A program made the position numbers and the translations under genes. 64,000 nucleotides of DNA, from contig OZ024742.1 of assembly GCA_964016885.1 (NCBI GenBank), positions 365,365,877-365,429,876 of the forward strand. The letters run 5' to 3'. Below, in pieces: positions 10,546-22,211 of the stretch (its first letter is position 1; each line of letters opens with the position of its first letter). The notes below the pieces were generated by a model that had not been told where the DNA came from, ran no database searches, and saw only the letters and a program-made list of their open reading frames with translations. This stretch comes from Eledone cirrhosa. Lineage: Eukaryota > Mollusca > Cephalopoda > Octopoda > Eledonidae.

Positions 10546-10726
10546 TTCCCTGCCTGTGTTTCCTTACATTCCTTAGCGAGTTTCTCTTCCTATAGGCATG
10601 TATTATTTTTCAGTGTTCAGACATTAGGGAGCGGCCCTGCTACGGCACTGCCTTCATGAAATTCATCATAAAAATCCAGTACTTTTTTTAAAGTTCCGTA
10701 ATTATTTTAAACCGCTAAACACACAC

Positions 10727-10786
<60 letters not shown>

Positions 10787-11335
10787 TATATATATGTATC
10801 TATGTATGCATATATAATGTCTATAGTCGATCTAGTCAATATCATATAGAACTCTGTCCCTAACAACTCCCTTTGGTCTATGAAATAGAGTCAATATATT
10901 TTAAAAGCCTATATTTAGGCTAAGATAACCCCAACAAAGAATAATAAGGCTGAAAAGAGAGTTCTGATACTCTGGAGTTTCGCCTGTTTATTCTCTGATG
11001 ACCCTGTGATAAACTGGTGAAATTCCAGATTAACAAGACTCAATCATTAATATTATTGGATATTAAAACTCTACTTCGGTATTGAGTACATCTTTCTCTC
11101 AACCGTTAACCACATGCGGATATATATATAGAGATATTTCTACCTGGAGTTGCAACCGATAGACAGTATTAGCAACTGGAAAGACCAACGGAAACAGTGT
11201 TTCCTCGGTCCGATTTGGCGAAAGTCGATCGACTGTTGATATATATGTAACATCTTTCTGAAGCGTCCGTTTACTGAATTCCACTTAGAAGGATTGCTCA
11301 AATTTAGGTAATATTAGACATTTATCCAAGGCACA
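10546..11335. other. Mostly unassigned, with one (TA)n tract
   Basis: (TA)n covers 10729-10778. The flanks are AT-rich without credible genes or recognised repeats. Confidence 0.5.
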
Positions 11336-11337
11336 AC

Positions 11338-11437
11338 GGGCCTGAACCCTGACCCAGCTGGCCTGAACCCTGACCCACGTGCTTGTGAACCCTGACCCAG
11401 CGGGCCTGAACCCTGACCCACGTGCTTGTGAACCCTT
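11338..11437. repeat. Short tandem repeat built on CCTGAACCCTGACCCA
   Basis: GGGCCTGAACCCTGACCCA occurs with two spacers, a short one and a longer CGTGCTTGTGAACCC, giving a composite unit of about 47-62 bp repeated about twice. Confidence 0.8.
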
Positions 11438-11589
11438 CAAACACACTGTTATATCTGCACTATATATCTATATATTATAAGTTATTTGTCTCTTGTTTGC
11501 TACATGGACGCTGGATGAAGGCGATATAATAGGAACAAAGTTTAGGGGTTTACCTGAAATTTACATAATGAGAATATGTGTTAAAAAGG

Positions 11590-11850
11590 AAACAATTTTC
11601 AAACTCAGGCACATGTCCAGCAATTTGTTAGGGCAGGGCAATCAATTAAATCGACCTCAGTAGATTACTGGTATTTTATAATTTATCGACCCTGGAAAGA
11701 TAAAATAAACAAAGCTGTCCTCGGTGTGATTTGAACTCAGAACATAAAGAGTCGGAACTGGATACTGGAAAATATTTTGTCTGACGCTCTAACGATTCTG
11801 ACATTCCACTGCCATAAAACAAAACATAACAATGGTTTCTTATATAGACA
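11590..11850 (-). repeat. Octopus-type SINE, reverse, decayed, with a tail scrap
   Basis: GGCACATGTCCAGCAATTTG, TTACTGGTATTTTATAATTT and GTGTGATTTGAACTCAGAAC lead to GACGCTCTAACGATTCTGAC near 11790. A further TTTCTTATATAGACAG scrap follows at 11835. Confidence 0.65.
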
Positions 11851-12059
11851 GAATTGCAGCGAAGGGGAAGGGAACCTCGGATGAGTTAAGGCAGCTGCAA
11901 TGTACAGAGCCTAACTAGAGTAGAATCGACTTCACTGTTGCAGTATATGTACCAACTTTATTGGCATATTACAATTGTTTCGATATCGATCAGGTTACAA
12001 TCAAGATGACGTAGCGGACTCTTCTTCGACATCTCGTCAGATATGCAAGTTTATGCCCA

Positions 12060-12079
12060 AAGATATATAATATATATAT

Positions 12080-12162
<83 letters not shown>
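12060..12162. repeat. (TA)n/(TG)n microsatellite
   Basis: TA runs enclosing a short (TG) block. It directly precedes the dispersed repeat at 12163, and the second copy of that repeat at 30121 has the same kind of neighbour. Confidence 0.9.
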
Positions 12163-12166
<4 letters not shown>

Positions 12167-12728
12167 TTAAGGATACTATTTATGGTTATGTATATAAAAC
12201 CTTTTATAGTTATATATATATATTAAACCCCAAATAGTGAAAGACAGTAATTTATTACTACCTTATTACCAGTAAGATAAATAGCTCAATGTAATAACAT
12301 CAGTTGTTCTACAGAGCAGTTATATAGAATTCACATGAATCAAAGTTCTGTTTAAACCATTTATTCGCTTACAATTGTTTCTTCCAAACCGAGGTTTGGA
12401 GTCTTCGGAGCAATTTTTCAATGATTTTTTACATACATGACCTCCTTTCCAACACAAGAGACATACAGAAACATATGTATATATTGATGCACAGTGGGTT
12501 GACATCCATTATAATATTTTAACATGGCAATTTACATTCAAAGATTAAAGTCATATTAAAAAAAAACAAAATTAAAGTTTAAATACAACATTGGCAGTTT
12601 ACGAAGATAATGCAAGATGATAGTTAGAAGTAGTTAGTGTATGCAATAGTTACACGTGGGGCATGCACGTGTGTCTTATTTATATAAGATTATAGTGCGG
12701 CAGGGTGTTATATGTAATACAAGCAATA
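12163..12728 (+). repeat. Dispersed repeat of about 570 bp, copy 1
   Basis: Begins GTATTAAGGATACTATTTAT and ends near GGCAGGGTGTTATATGTAAT. It aligns along its length with 30121-30703, sharing for example CAGTTGTTCTACAGAGCAG and GTCTTCGGAGCA. It contains no long open frame. It could be a non-autonomous transposon or an old segmental copy; I do not recognise the family. Confidence 0.8.
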
Positions 12729-13466
<738 letters not shown>

Positions 13467-13655
13467 CAGGGCGGTGGATTGGCACAATCGATATCGCGTC
13501 GGACAACCTGTATCGCAGCATGTAGTTACGGCCCTTTACGTTCTGATTTCAAATCATGTAAGAATTAGCTTTGCATTTCATCCTTACGCGGTCGATTTAA
13601 TTGACTTTCCCTCCCTCAAAACTGTTCACCTTGTGCCTAAATCAGAAACCATTAT
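13467..13655 (+). repeat. Octopus-type SINE, forward, diverged
   Basis: GGCGGTGGATTGGCACAATC, TAGTTACGGCCCTTTACGTTC, CATTTCATCCTTACGCGGTC and CCTTGTGCCTAAATCAGAAAC are present in order. The B box is mutated (TTTCAAATCATG). Confidence 0.75.
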
Positions 13656-13691
13656 CTACCTCGCTCTCTCTTTTTTTTTCGAATATTAATA

Positions 13692-13745
13692 ATTGTTTCT
13701 ACTTTAGGCACAAGGCCAGCAATTAACCAGTGCATTACTGGTACT
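13692..13745 (-). repeat. SINE tail fragment, reverse
   Basis: TTGTTTCTACTTTAGGCACA, then AGGCCAGCAATTAACCAGTG and ACTGGTACT: the tail of the SINE in the opposite orientation to its neighbour. Confidence 0.7.
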
Positions 13746-13775
13746 AATAATATTTGATTCCTTTGCAATTTTGCA

Positions 13776-14111
13776 TAAGAGCAAGAATGAAGTGCTCATT
13801 CTACTGACATGGCTTGTTTGTAAATTTGCAAACGAATCGAATGTTATTATTAATATCGGTGGATTGGCAGTATCGGTAGAGTGTCGGACACCGTGCTTTG
13901 ATGCATAGAGTTACGGCCCTTGCCATTCTGTGTTCAAATCTCGCCGAGGTTAACTTTGCCTTTCATCCTTACGGGGTCGATAAAATAAAGTACCAGTAAT
14001 GTACTGAGTAATTGCTGGCCTTGTGCCAAAAGTAGAAACAATTATTAATATTCGAAAAACTCAGATTACATTTATTGTATTCAGCCATGTAGAGCGAAAT
14101 TTTCTTTTTTA
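13776..14111 (+). repeat. Local duplication, copy 1 (SINE-filled)
   Basis: AAGAGCAAGAATGAAGTG to GCGAAATTTTCTTTTTT matches 14386-14544, apart from the SINE at 13857-14040 with its target-site copy and a few small gaps. Confidence 0.85.
13857..14040 (+). mobile_element. Complete octopus-type tRNA-derived SINE with target-site duplication
   Basis: A full copy of about 184 bp: head CGGTGGATTGGCAGTATCGG, linker GAGTTACGGCCCTTGC, B-box-like GTGTTCAAATCTCGCC, body GTTAACTTTGCCTTTCATCC and tail TAATTGCTGGCCTTGTGCC. The 11-bp ATTATTAATAT sits on both sides (13846-13856 and 14041-14051). The paralogous sequence at 14470-14480 has it once, without a SINE. SINEs are transcribed by Pol III and mobilised by a partner LINE; the similar tRNA-like heads suggest this family comes from one tRNA gene. 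Confidence 0.9.
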
Positions 14112-14159
14112 TTTGAATTTGGCAAAGTCGGCCACTTATACAGGAAACTGACTAACCAG

Positions 14160-14258
14160 TCTGCTGATATGCAAATCTGGCTGATTAATGGATCTGCTAA
14201 CATGCAGATCTAACTGATCAGCCAGTCTGTTAATATGCAAATCAGGCCAATCAGTCAC
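14160..14258. repeat. 33-bp tandem repeat, three copies, with octamer-like motifs
   Basis: Units start TCTGCTGATATGCAAATC (14160), TCTGCTAACATGCAGATC (14193) and TCTGTTAATATGCAAATC (14226). Units 1 and 3 keep ATGCAAAT, the octamer bound by POU-domain factors. Since 33 is 11 codons, the minus frame is open with an 11-residue repeat, but this looks coincidental. Confidence 0.85.
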
Positions 14259-14385
14259 TGTGTATTTTTGAAAATAGCATATATTTTCACTAGCTCTGAA
14301 AGTTTGGCAGGTGAATGGTGATCTGTACTGATGAAAGGTGATACCCAGAAACATTAGTGTCTGCAGTTCTGTTCACATGCCAACA

Positions 14386-14542
14386 CAAGAGCAAGAATGA
14401 AGTGTTCATTCTCCTGACATGGCTATAAAATTGAGGCTTGTTTGCAAAATTGCAAACGAATCGAATGTTATTATTAATATTCGAAAAACTAACTCAGATT
14501 GCATTTATTGTATTCAGCCATGTAGAGCGAAATTTTCTTTTT

Positions 14543-14544
<2 letters not shown>
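14386..14544 (+). repeat. Local duplication, copy 2 (empty SINE site)
   Basis: Same sequence as 13776-14111 without the SINE. GTTATTATTAATATTCGAAA is continuous at 14467-14486. Confidence 0.85.
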
Positions 14545-14545
<1 letters not shown>

Positions 14546-14606
<61 letters not shown>

Positions 14607-14608
14607 TT
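14546..14608. repeat. (TA)n microsatellite
   Basis: Pure TA run. Confidence 0.95.
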
Positions 14609-15120
14609 TGGGATAACAAGTTATCGTTATAGGTAATTCAGTTAGAGATTGTGAGTACTCTGCGTCGTGGATCGTTTTAACATACGGCTTTGTTTGACTC
14701 AACAAGATGTTTCCATATTTAGACAGCGAGTTCGCGGCAATTCTTATGTAGGTTATACTTGGAGTAATAATAGTGAAAGATTGAAGAGTAACATGGTTAG
14801 CTGTACAACAAGGGGTTTTATTTCAGGTATTAACAATTGTTTCATTGATCAGGTGAGTCTAGTTGTGTCACTCGATCTCCGTTACATTATTTACCTCTGA
14901 TCAAAACCTCTGAATACAAAAATAATTCATACATGGCAAGATATATATAGAGAAATAGCATATAATCAAAACAATAACATCAATAATAAAATATATATGA
15001 TAAATAGGTAAAGAAGTTATAGATGTAAAAAGTAAAAAATAAGAAAAAAAGATACAGTAAAAAAGTAAGAGAATGGAAAAATAATAGAAATATAAAGAAA
15101 TAAAGATAAGATGAACAGAA
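14609..15120. other. No feature seen
   Basis: AT-rich DNA. A minor + frame at 14667-14900 lacks any recognisable motif. An AAGAAAAAAAG-rich stretch lies at 15010-15110. Confidence 0.4.
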
Positions 15121-15121
15121 T

Positions 15122-16422
15122 ATGATAGTGGTGGTGCTCGTTGTCTAATTCTATGTTTAGTCCTATGTTTGTTATTTCTATAGGTGTTGGTAGTGTAGCT
15201 GTCGTTAGCTTTGTTGCTGCTGTCTCTATCTGGTATGTATTCCAGCCCCTCTTTATGACCTGCCTTATGTAAAGCTATGTTATAATAGTTTACGTGTTCG
15301 TTAAAAATCTCTAGGTTAGAAGATAGACGGGATATTCTGAGGGATATACTATGTGCTATGGAGTTAATTATGGATCGGGGGTGGTTTGAGTTATAACTAA
15401 TGTAGGCTAGATTCTCGTTATTTTTATGGAAGGGCTCTATTAATCCTGTGTTTAGGTTGAGTATTACATGTAAGAAGTTTGCTTTTTTGGAGTTAAGTTC
15501 GAAAGTGATACCTAGGCCTAATTTGTTGAAGAAGACTGATGTTTTTCGGCTATTTTTTCCATGTTTTGATTATTTACATTTTTGGATAAAAGGAGTGTGT
15601 CGTCCCTATAAATTCATCCCTGGAGGTTATTGAATTCCTTATGTAAGTTGTGCGCTATATATATTCCCACTAAGTTCGTTACCTGTGCTGAGTCGTTAGA
15701 TCCCATTGTGATATCGAAGCTATTCTGTCGGTTTTTTCGTTCCTAGTAACTATTTTCGAATTAAATGATAGTTCTCCTGGTGGATTAGCAGTATTGGTAG
15801 AGGGTCGGACGCGATGCTTTGACGCATAGAGTTACGGCCCTTGTCATTCTGAGTTCAAATCCCGCCGAGGTTAACTTTGCCTTTCATCCTTACGGGGTCG
15901 ATAAAATAAAGTACCAGTAATGTACTGGGTAATTGCTGGCCCTGTGCCAAAAAGTAGAAACATTATTTTAATTTCGTCCGAGGTAAGGTCCGAATTTTTC
16001 TAGGCAAAGGTTAGCGCTTTATCTAGGGTGACTGGGGAAATGGATGAGTAGTAGTCATTAATGTCGAACTCTACGAAGTTGCATGTTTCTCTACTGTCTA
16101 TTTTGCTGAACCAGTGGATTGCTTCGTTAGTGTTACCCCATAGCTAAATTACTAGTTTGTCCTTAATTTGTGCTATTACACTATCTAGTATATACTTGCT
16201 ATTTCTACCTATATCCGACTTCGATGGGCATATTAACCTAATTGCGGGGTCAGTTTCGAAATTATTTTTGTGATCCTTTAGGTTAAATGTGGGGTTACAA
16301 GAGGTTAGGGGCTCGGTTCTATCAGATATTTTCAGTTTATTTACTATGCTAAGTTCTTCCTTATTAATGCTAGTGACTGCAGGTAAACAGACCAAATGGT
16401 GGGAGGGGGGGGGGGGACACAC
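15122..16422 (-). pseudogene. Decayed reverse transcriptase of a Penelope-related type, split by a SINE
   Basis: Read on the minus strand, the segment 16422-16144 gives NPTFNLKDHKNNFETDP, RLICPSKSDIGRNSKYILD, then after a stop WGNTNEAIHWFSKID and FDINDYYSSIS (about 16090-16045), an RT motif A-like block with the catalytic Asp. After the SINE (15965-15778), pieces in shifting frames read AQVTNLVGIYIAHNLHKEF, YRDD, NFLHVILNLNTG, PFHKNNENLAYISYNSNHP and RISRLSSN. LKDHK, a YxDD box, an FLDV-like block and an NHP block in this order are typical of a metazoan RT family close to Penelope-like elements. At least three frame changes and several stops show it is dead. No endonuclease was found downstream. 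The exact clade is uncertain. Confidence 0.65.
15778..15965 (+). mobile_element. Complete octopus-type SINE inserted in the RT remnant
   Basis: TGGTGGATTAGCAGTATTGG, GAGTTACGGCCCTTGTC, GAGTTCAAATCCCGCCGAGG, GTTAACTTTGCCTTTCATCC and TTGCTGGCCCTGTGCC are all present. It is one of the two best preserved copies and lies antisense to the RT it interrupts. I could not identify a clean target-site duplication. Confidence 0.85.
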
Positions 16423-16471
16423 AGGACAATGTAAAACACAAGTGAATAACGAATATATATACGCACCAGAT

Positions 16472-16583
16472 AACTCAATACTTAGGGTAGTAGAGTGGGT
16501 AATAGGAAAATGTTGAAGAGTCCAGAAATAGCCGTCGAAACGGCTTGAGCTCTGCCGTCGGGGTCTTGAACATTTTCCTATAT
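16472..16583. mobile_element. Short inverted-repeat element (family also at 20337)
   Basis: Starts ACTCAATACTTAGGGTAGTA, as does 20337. ATAGGAAAATGTTGAAGA (16502-16519) pairs with TCTTGAACATTTTCCTAT (16564-16581) with one mismatch. The core AATAGCCGTCGAAACGGCTT is itself palindromic. A long (TA)n tract follows directly. It resembles a MITE. Confidence 0.7.
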
Positions 16584-16592
16584 ATATATATA

Positions 16593-16651
<59 letters not shown>
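16576..16651. repeat. (TA)n microsatellite
   Basis: TA run with one TATC interruption. Confidence 0.95.
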
Positions 16652-16653
<2 letters not shown>

Positions 16654-17395
16654 TAGGTGACGGGTCAAGCACGTCTCCATTGTGGTCAAGCCTTGCGGAA
16701 ATTATTTTTCTACCTGTTTTTTTTGTTTTTTTATATATTGAAGTAAAGTCACCGCTGTGTTAAGTTTAATCTCAAATTAAGCTTTTAATATGTTTATATT
16801 TACAGAAAGCTGTTTCTATATTCCGTCTGAACAACCGAATTCAGAGAATTTACAATATAGTATTGGACAGGAAGCCATGCATATAAAAAGGATAGCTCGT
16901 CAGATTGAGCCAAGGAAGAAATGTTTACATTAGTCTTTCCATTGCTAATGTTATATATCAATTGTAATTGATAGCAAAACGATGTGGTATTGGAATAGAC
17001 ACAACCTTGGATTGGCACACTATTTATTGATCATGAAAGCACGAACTAGGTCGATAAATAAAGTGCAAGTCATTTTTATAAGAACGGTAAAAATAATTTT
17101 AAATACATGGTTCGTCTCAAATCGTGTAGAAAGAAAGGTTTCAATATATAATGTTTAGAAATAAACGGTACTATAGAGCAACACAATATAATAATATATT
17201 GGATCAATGCTTAACTGGATTAAAGTCTTAGAACGTTTCTGACACCAGTCCTGCATCGGAAAGGGAAACACAGAAAAAAGGGAGGATTGTTTTGGAAAGA
17301 AAAGAAAATGAAAGATATACAAACAAAAAGATAAAAACGAAAAAGAAAGAAACAAAACACACGTTTGGTTATTTGTAAGTTTGTGTGTCTGTGTG
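16652..17395. other. No feature seen
   Basis: AT-rich DNA with A-rich runs at 17275-17355. Small open frames have no motif. Confidence 0.4.
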
Positions 17396-17470
17396 TGTGA
17401 GAGAGAGAGAGAGATACTGACGGAGAGAGAGAGAGATATACTGACGGAGAGAGAGAGAGTGAGAGAGAGA
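17384..17470. repeat. (GA)n with an internal tandem unit
   Basis: GAGAGAGAGAGATACTGACG-type units repeat about every 26-30 bp. Confidence 0.8.
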
Positions 17471-17690
17471 AATAAACATTACTGGTTAACACCTCCGCAT
17501 GTGTTTCAGGCAATTTGACCGTTTAAATGCAGTTATAAAAACTTAGTGACGTTTCGGAAAATAGAGGAGAGATTTGTTTGGGAGGGGGAAGAAAATGACA
17601 AACTAGAGATAATGGAGGAGATATAAATGAATATTTAGTAACTTGTCAGCGGGTGTGTGCGCGTGAGATTACATATGCCGCATATATACA

Positions 17691-17757
<67 letters not shown>

Positions 17758-17818
17758 TATATATAGTGTAGTTATTGATGGTGAGTAGAATGTTTGGAGC
17801 AATAACGGTCTTCTTTAC

Positions 17819-17890
<72 letters not shown>
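17691..17890. repeat. (TA)n and (GT)n tracts
   Basis: TA run at 17693-17752, then GT run at 17829-17890. The 75 bp between them is complex and unassigned. Confidence 0.95.
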
Positions 17891-17891
<1 letters not shown>

Positions 17892-18305
17892 AATGCAGCG
17901 TGTATTCATGTAAAGCATCATCATATTTCAATTAGATTCATAAGAGGTTCATTATGTAAAGGGAAATAACTGTGATGAACCTAACAATTCAATAAATATA
18001 GATTAATATATATTCCAGATCAAACAATGCAGTATTGACCAAACCTGTTGAAGGCGGTGCTCCAGCATGGTCACGTTCCAATGATTTAAAACTATGAAAG
18101 AATAACATAAAAGGCGATAATCAGTTAATTATGATGAATGAAATCATTTGTTTATTATTCCGTTTGTTCGACTATTGACTGCGGCGGAGTTTTGAAGTCA
18201 ACATAAATAATAAGCGATGAAACATCTTTGATGTTACCGCTGATAACAAAACGGTGTAACCAAGTTATTTGGCTTATAATAGATTGATAGACCCATGGCG
18301 TCAAT
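17891..18305. other. Unassigned, with a SINE tail remnant
   Basis: GAAGGCGGTGCTCCAGCATGG near 18050 resembles the SINE tail at 6054. Otherwise no feature. Confidence 0.4.
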
Positions 18306-18472
18306 AAGTGTTTCTACTTTTGGCACAAGGTCAGTAACTACCACTGTTCAATACTGGTACTTTATTTTATCAACCCCGTAAGGGTGAAAGGCAAACTACC
18401 CCGGCGGGATTAAAGTGAGAAGGTAAAAGGCCATAACACTATGCTGCAAACCATGGTGTCTGAGGTTGGCAA
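18306..18472 (-). repeat. Octopus-type SINE, reverse
   Basis: GTGTTTCTACTTTTGGCACA, ACTGGTACTTTATTTTATC, GGTGAAAGGCAAACTACCCC and GCAAACCATGGTGTCTGAGG cover tail to head. The B box is damaged. Confidence 0.8.
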
Positions 18473-18479
18473 GAGCGAT

Positions 18480-18690
18480 GAACGTATATAGATATTTGGA
18501 GTCTATAATTGGCTTAGTAGTGAGTGTGTTGGACTTCGGATCATAATGGCGTAGGTTCGATTCAGGGAATCGGTTGGGTGTTGTGTTCTTGAGCAAAACT
18601 TCATTTCACGTTGTTCCAGTATATTCAGCTGAAAATGTGTACCAGCAATATCTGAGGGGTTTAACCCTGCAATGGACTGGCCTCGTGTTC
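18480..18690 (+). repeat. tRNA-derived SINE, second family
   Basis: TTGGCTTAGTAGTGAGTGTG (A-box area), GGTTCGATTCAGGGAATCGG (B box), TTCTTGAGCAAAACTTC and CAGTATATTCAGCTG match the family at 2826. It abuts the reverse first-family SINE on its left. Confidence 0.75.
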
Positions 18691-19500
18691 AGCGGAGCTT
18701 AACGCCATGGAAACCCTGAAAAACTCAGGCCTGATTAGTCTTCGGGCTCGAGACAGACTATAGAAAATCGATATAATACATAACATTGATAGGTTTCAGC
18801 CAGTATTGGCCCAGACCATGTCTAACTTAATAGGACCACCTGGTGAAGTCTTTCAAATCAGGATTTGGACACCATGACCCTCTCAAGTAGAGAGTTATTG
18901 TTTACGGAAACATATCCGGGTGTAGGAGGTTTATCCGGGATTTTTTGAAGGAATTGGTCTGAAGACTTCTTGAACTTTATGGGGTCTGTTTTAATTGTGT
19001 CGCTATGTTGACTTTTGTGCCTGTGCCTCTCTGTCACGTACCTTAACGGTTCGACAAACAACATCGATAAAATAATAACCAGACATGAAAACAATAACAC
19101 CTGAGATACATGTGGTTGAGTAAAGCAAGGCAGTGTTCTAGAGATACAACAACGACGACCCCCCCCCCACCACCACCACCACGTTATGGGGTCTGTTTCT
19201 GTTTTAATGTGTAATGTTAAAGAGAGCAGGACCAATTGAATGTTGACACTGATGATAAATAAAATGACGTAATCTGACTGATATTACCTGGTCATTTCCC
19301 CCTAGAAATAGATGGGAACTAGCAAACCCAAATATGTAAGGGGTGTTGCCAATGGATAGGTGTTGTACCCACGAACATGCGTGGGTATAACATGAAATCA
19401 TGCTTGTCATGATAGTACTAGGGACCCTATCATTAACACATAACGAAATGTCGTATGAGATGCAACCTTATGGTGTGACAGGCAAATTACTATGATTATA
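18691..19500. other. Unassigned complex DNA
   Basis: A minus frame (19235-18858, 125 residues) contains one hydrophobic stretch, VLLFSCLVIILSMLFVEPL, followed by a basic segment. It also runs through a (CCA)n repeat translated as W/G residues. I cannot assign it to a family and do not call it a gene. Confidence 0.35.
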
Positions 19501-19509
19501 GTATACATG

Positions 19510-19512
<3 letters not shown>

Positions 19513-19567
<55 letters not shown>

Positions 19568-19627
19568 TTCGAACATTGTGTAGGAAGTAAGATTTGGCCA
19601 ATCTTAAAAATCGCAAACGTATTTCTG

Positions 19628-19715
<88 letters not shown>

Positions 19716-19775
19716 CGGGTGATATGGCGCATGTCTTTCTGGCATGACACCCATAATTTTGATTATCTTAATTTT

Positions 19776-19815
<40 letters not shown>

Positions 19816-19990
19816 AGATCAAAAGATGGTTAAAGGAGTTCCATGTATTTTATTATGCGCATTTCAAAAACAAACATCATCATGCAATAATATTTGTGTT
19901 TTCATCAGATAAAATAGGAGAACATGATATGAAGGCTAAAAAACACTTGTGGATAGTGCAGTTTTAAATCAACATATAAAACTTACCTCC

Positions 19991-20037
<47 letters not shown>
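19513..20037. repeat. Series of (TA)n tracts separated by short complex blocks
   Basis: TA tracts at 19513-19565, 19629-19710, 19777-19812 and 19993-20037. The blocks between them (about 63, 66 and 180 bp) have no gene. The pattern suggests small insertions into TA repeats or TA growth at element ends. Confidence 0.85.
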
Positions 20038-20042
<5 letters not shown>

Positions 20043-20076
20043 AGAAGAGTATTGGATGTGTAGTTGCTAGATAAGG

Positions 20077-20264
20077 TATGCTTAAAAATAAGAATCAGAA
20101 GAAAGCAAGAACGAGGGGGGACGGGGGACGTTTTCCTCATCAGTTGGCTGCCGGGGGTCTCGGATATTTCTACACATTAAACCGTAGTATTCGAGACCCC
20201 CAGCAGACAACTGGTGAGGAAAACGTCCCCCTCGTTCTTGCTTTCTTCTCATTTTTATTTTTAA

Positions 20265-20271
<7 letters not shown>
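20077..20271. mobile_element. Hairpin (foldback) element with arms of about 80-87 bp
   Basis: TATGCTTAAAAATAAGA..GCAAGAACGAGG..GTTTTCCTCA (20077-20163) is the near-perfect inverse of 20191-20270. The loop is only about 27 bp. It lies between (TA)n tracts at 19993-20037 and 20266-20299. There is no coding capacity, so it must be a non-autonomous element. Confidence 0.85.
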
Positions 20272-20302
<31 letters not shown>

Positions 20303-20336
20303 AAGGAATTGTGGTAAGGACCATAACGCACCAGAG

Positions 20337-20496
20337 TACTCAATACTTAGGGTAGTAGAGTGGGAAATAGGAAAAAATGTATGATCCGCCGACGGTAGAG
20401 CTCAAGCCGTTTCAACGGCTATTTCTGGACCAAATAGCCGTCCAAAAATAGCCGTCGAAACGGCTTAAGCTCTGCCGTCGGGGTCATACTTTTCCC

Positions 20497-20497
<1 letters not shown>
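20337..20497. mobile_element. Inverted-repeat element, same family as 16472
   Basis: Shares ACTCAATACTTAGGGTAGTA with 16472. Arms 20380-20430 and 20440-20489 pair along GCCGACGG, GAGCTCAAGCCGTTTC and AATAGCC..GGAC. Compared with 16472 it has an additional, inverted copy of the core, so the 16472 core appears duplicated head-to-head here. It is followed by (TA)n and (GA)n. Confidence 0.75.
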
Positions 20498-20535
<38 letters not shown>

Positions 20536-20654
20536 GGGGGGAGAGAGAGGAAAAATACAGGAAAATATGAGAGAATACGGTGAAGATTGAGTCTTTTAGG
20601 TAACAATTGTGTGAAATACAGAGCATTGACAGGTTGATATGATAAGGAAGATGT

Positions 20655-20735
20655 GTGTCTGACAGGTACACGTACACATAAAGGTAATTCTCAGGAAGAT
20701 TCAGGTATTACACAGTGTATGAGAGCAACGTTGAC
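20655..20735 (+). repeat. Fragment of SINE-like family 3
   Basis: CTGACAGGTACACGTACAC, GGTAATTCTCAGGAAGATTC and CACAGTGTATGAGAGCAAC match the right half of the copy at 35461-35650. Confidence 0.5.
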
Positions 20736-20965
20736 TATTTGAGTAAATGGTAAAGTCCATTCGAATGGTATCGAAACAGTTTGTACCCATCAAATTTCAC
20801 ACCTAATCATGAGTCGTTCAGAGGTTAAATTAATCGATATTGGTGTTAGATTCCCCGGCGTGGGATCGAACCCCAGTCATTATTATTACAAAGTTATCTT
20901 AATAATGAATTGGTGATTGATACGTCCACAGTGGACAGAAACCAGTGAATGAACAAGATAATATA

Positions 20966-21085
20966 AACATGTGTGTGTGTGTGTGTATGTCGGTGTGTTT
21001 GTGTGTGCGTATGTGTGCACGCGCGTGTGTGTGTGTGTGTGTATGCATGTACGTGTGTGTATGAGTGTGTATGTGTGTGTGTATG
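20966..21085. repeat. (TG)n microsatellite
   Basis: GTGTGTGT runs with GCGCGTG. Open frames here are repeat translations. Confidence 0.9.
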
Positions 21086-21250
21086 TGTATGACGGGCGAA
21101 ATATCAAAATCCTTCGAACACTGGATAAAACGTTTTGCGATATTCGATCCAGCTCTCTTCTCTCTGAGATCAAATCCGGCGCAGGTGAAATTTGTCTTTC
21201 ATACCTTACAGATTGATAAAGAAATACTATCAGTCATGTACTGTGTAGTT
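21086..21250 (+). repeat. Octopus-type SINE, forward, diverged
   Basis: TCCTTCGAACACTGG..CTGAGATCAAATCCGGCGCAGG..TTTGTCTTTCATACCTTACAG..AGTCATGTACTGTGTAG keeps the SINE order with many substitutions. Confidence 0.6.

Positions 21251-22152
<902 letters not shown>

Positions 22153-22207
<55 letters not shown>
22153..22207. repeat. (TA)n microsatellite
   Basis: Pure TA run between two inverted-repeat elements. Confidence 0.95.
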
Positions 22208-22209
<2 letters not shown>

Positions 22210-22211
22210 AG

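Noticed and set aside
9990..10659. Overlapping open frames of 137-201 residues
   Set aside because: They are three-frame translations of a TG minisatellite.
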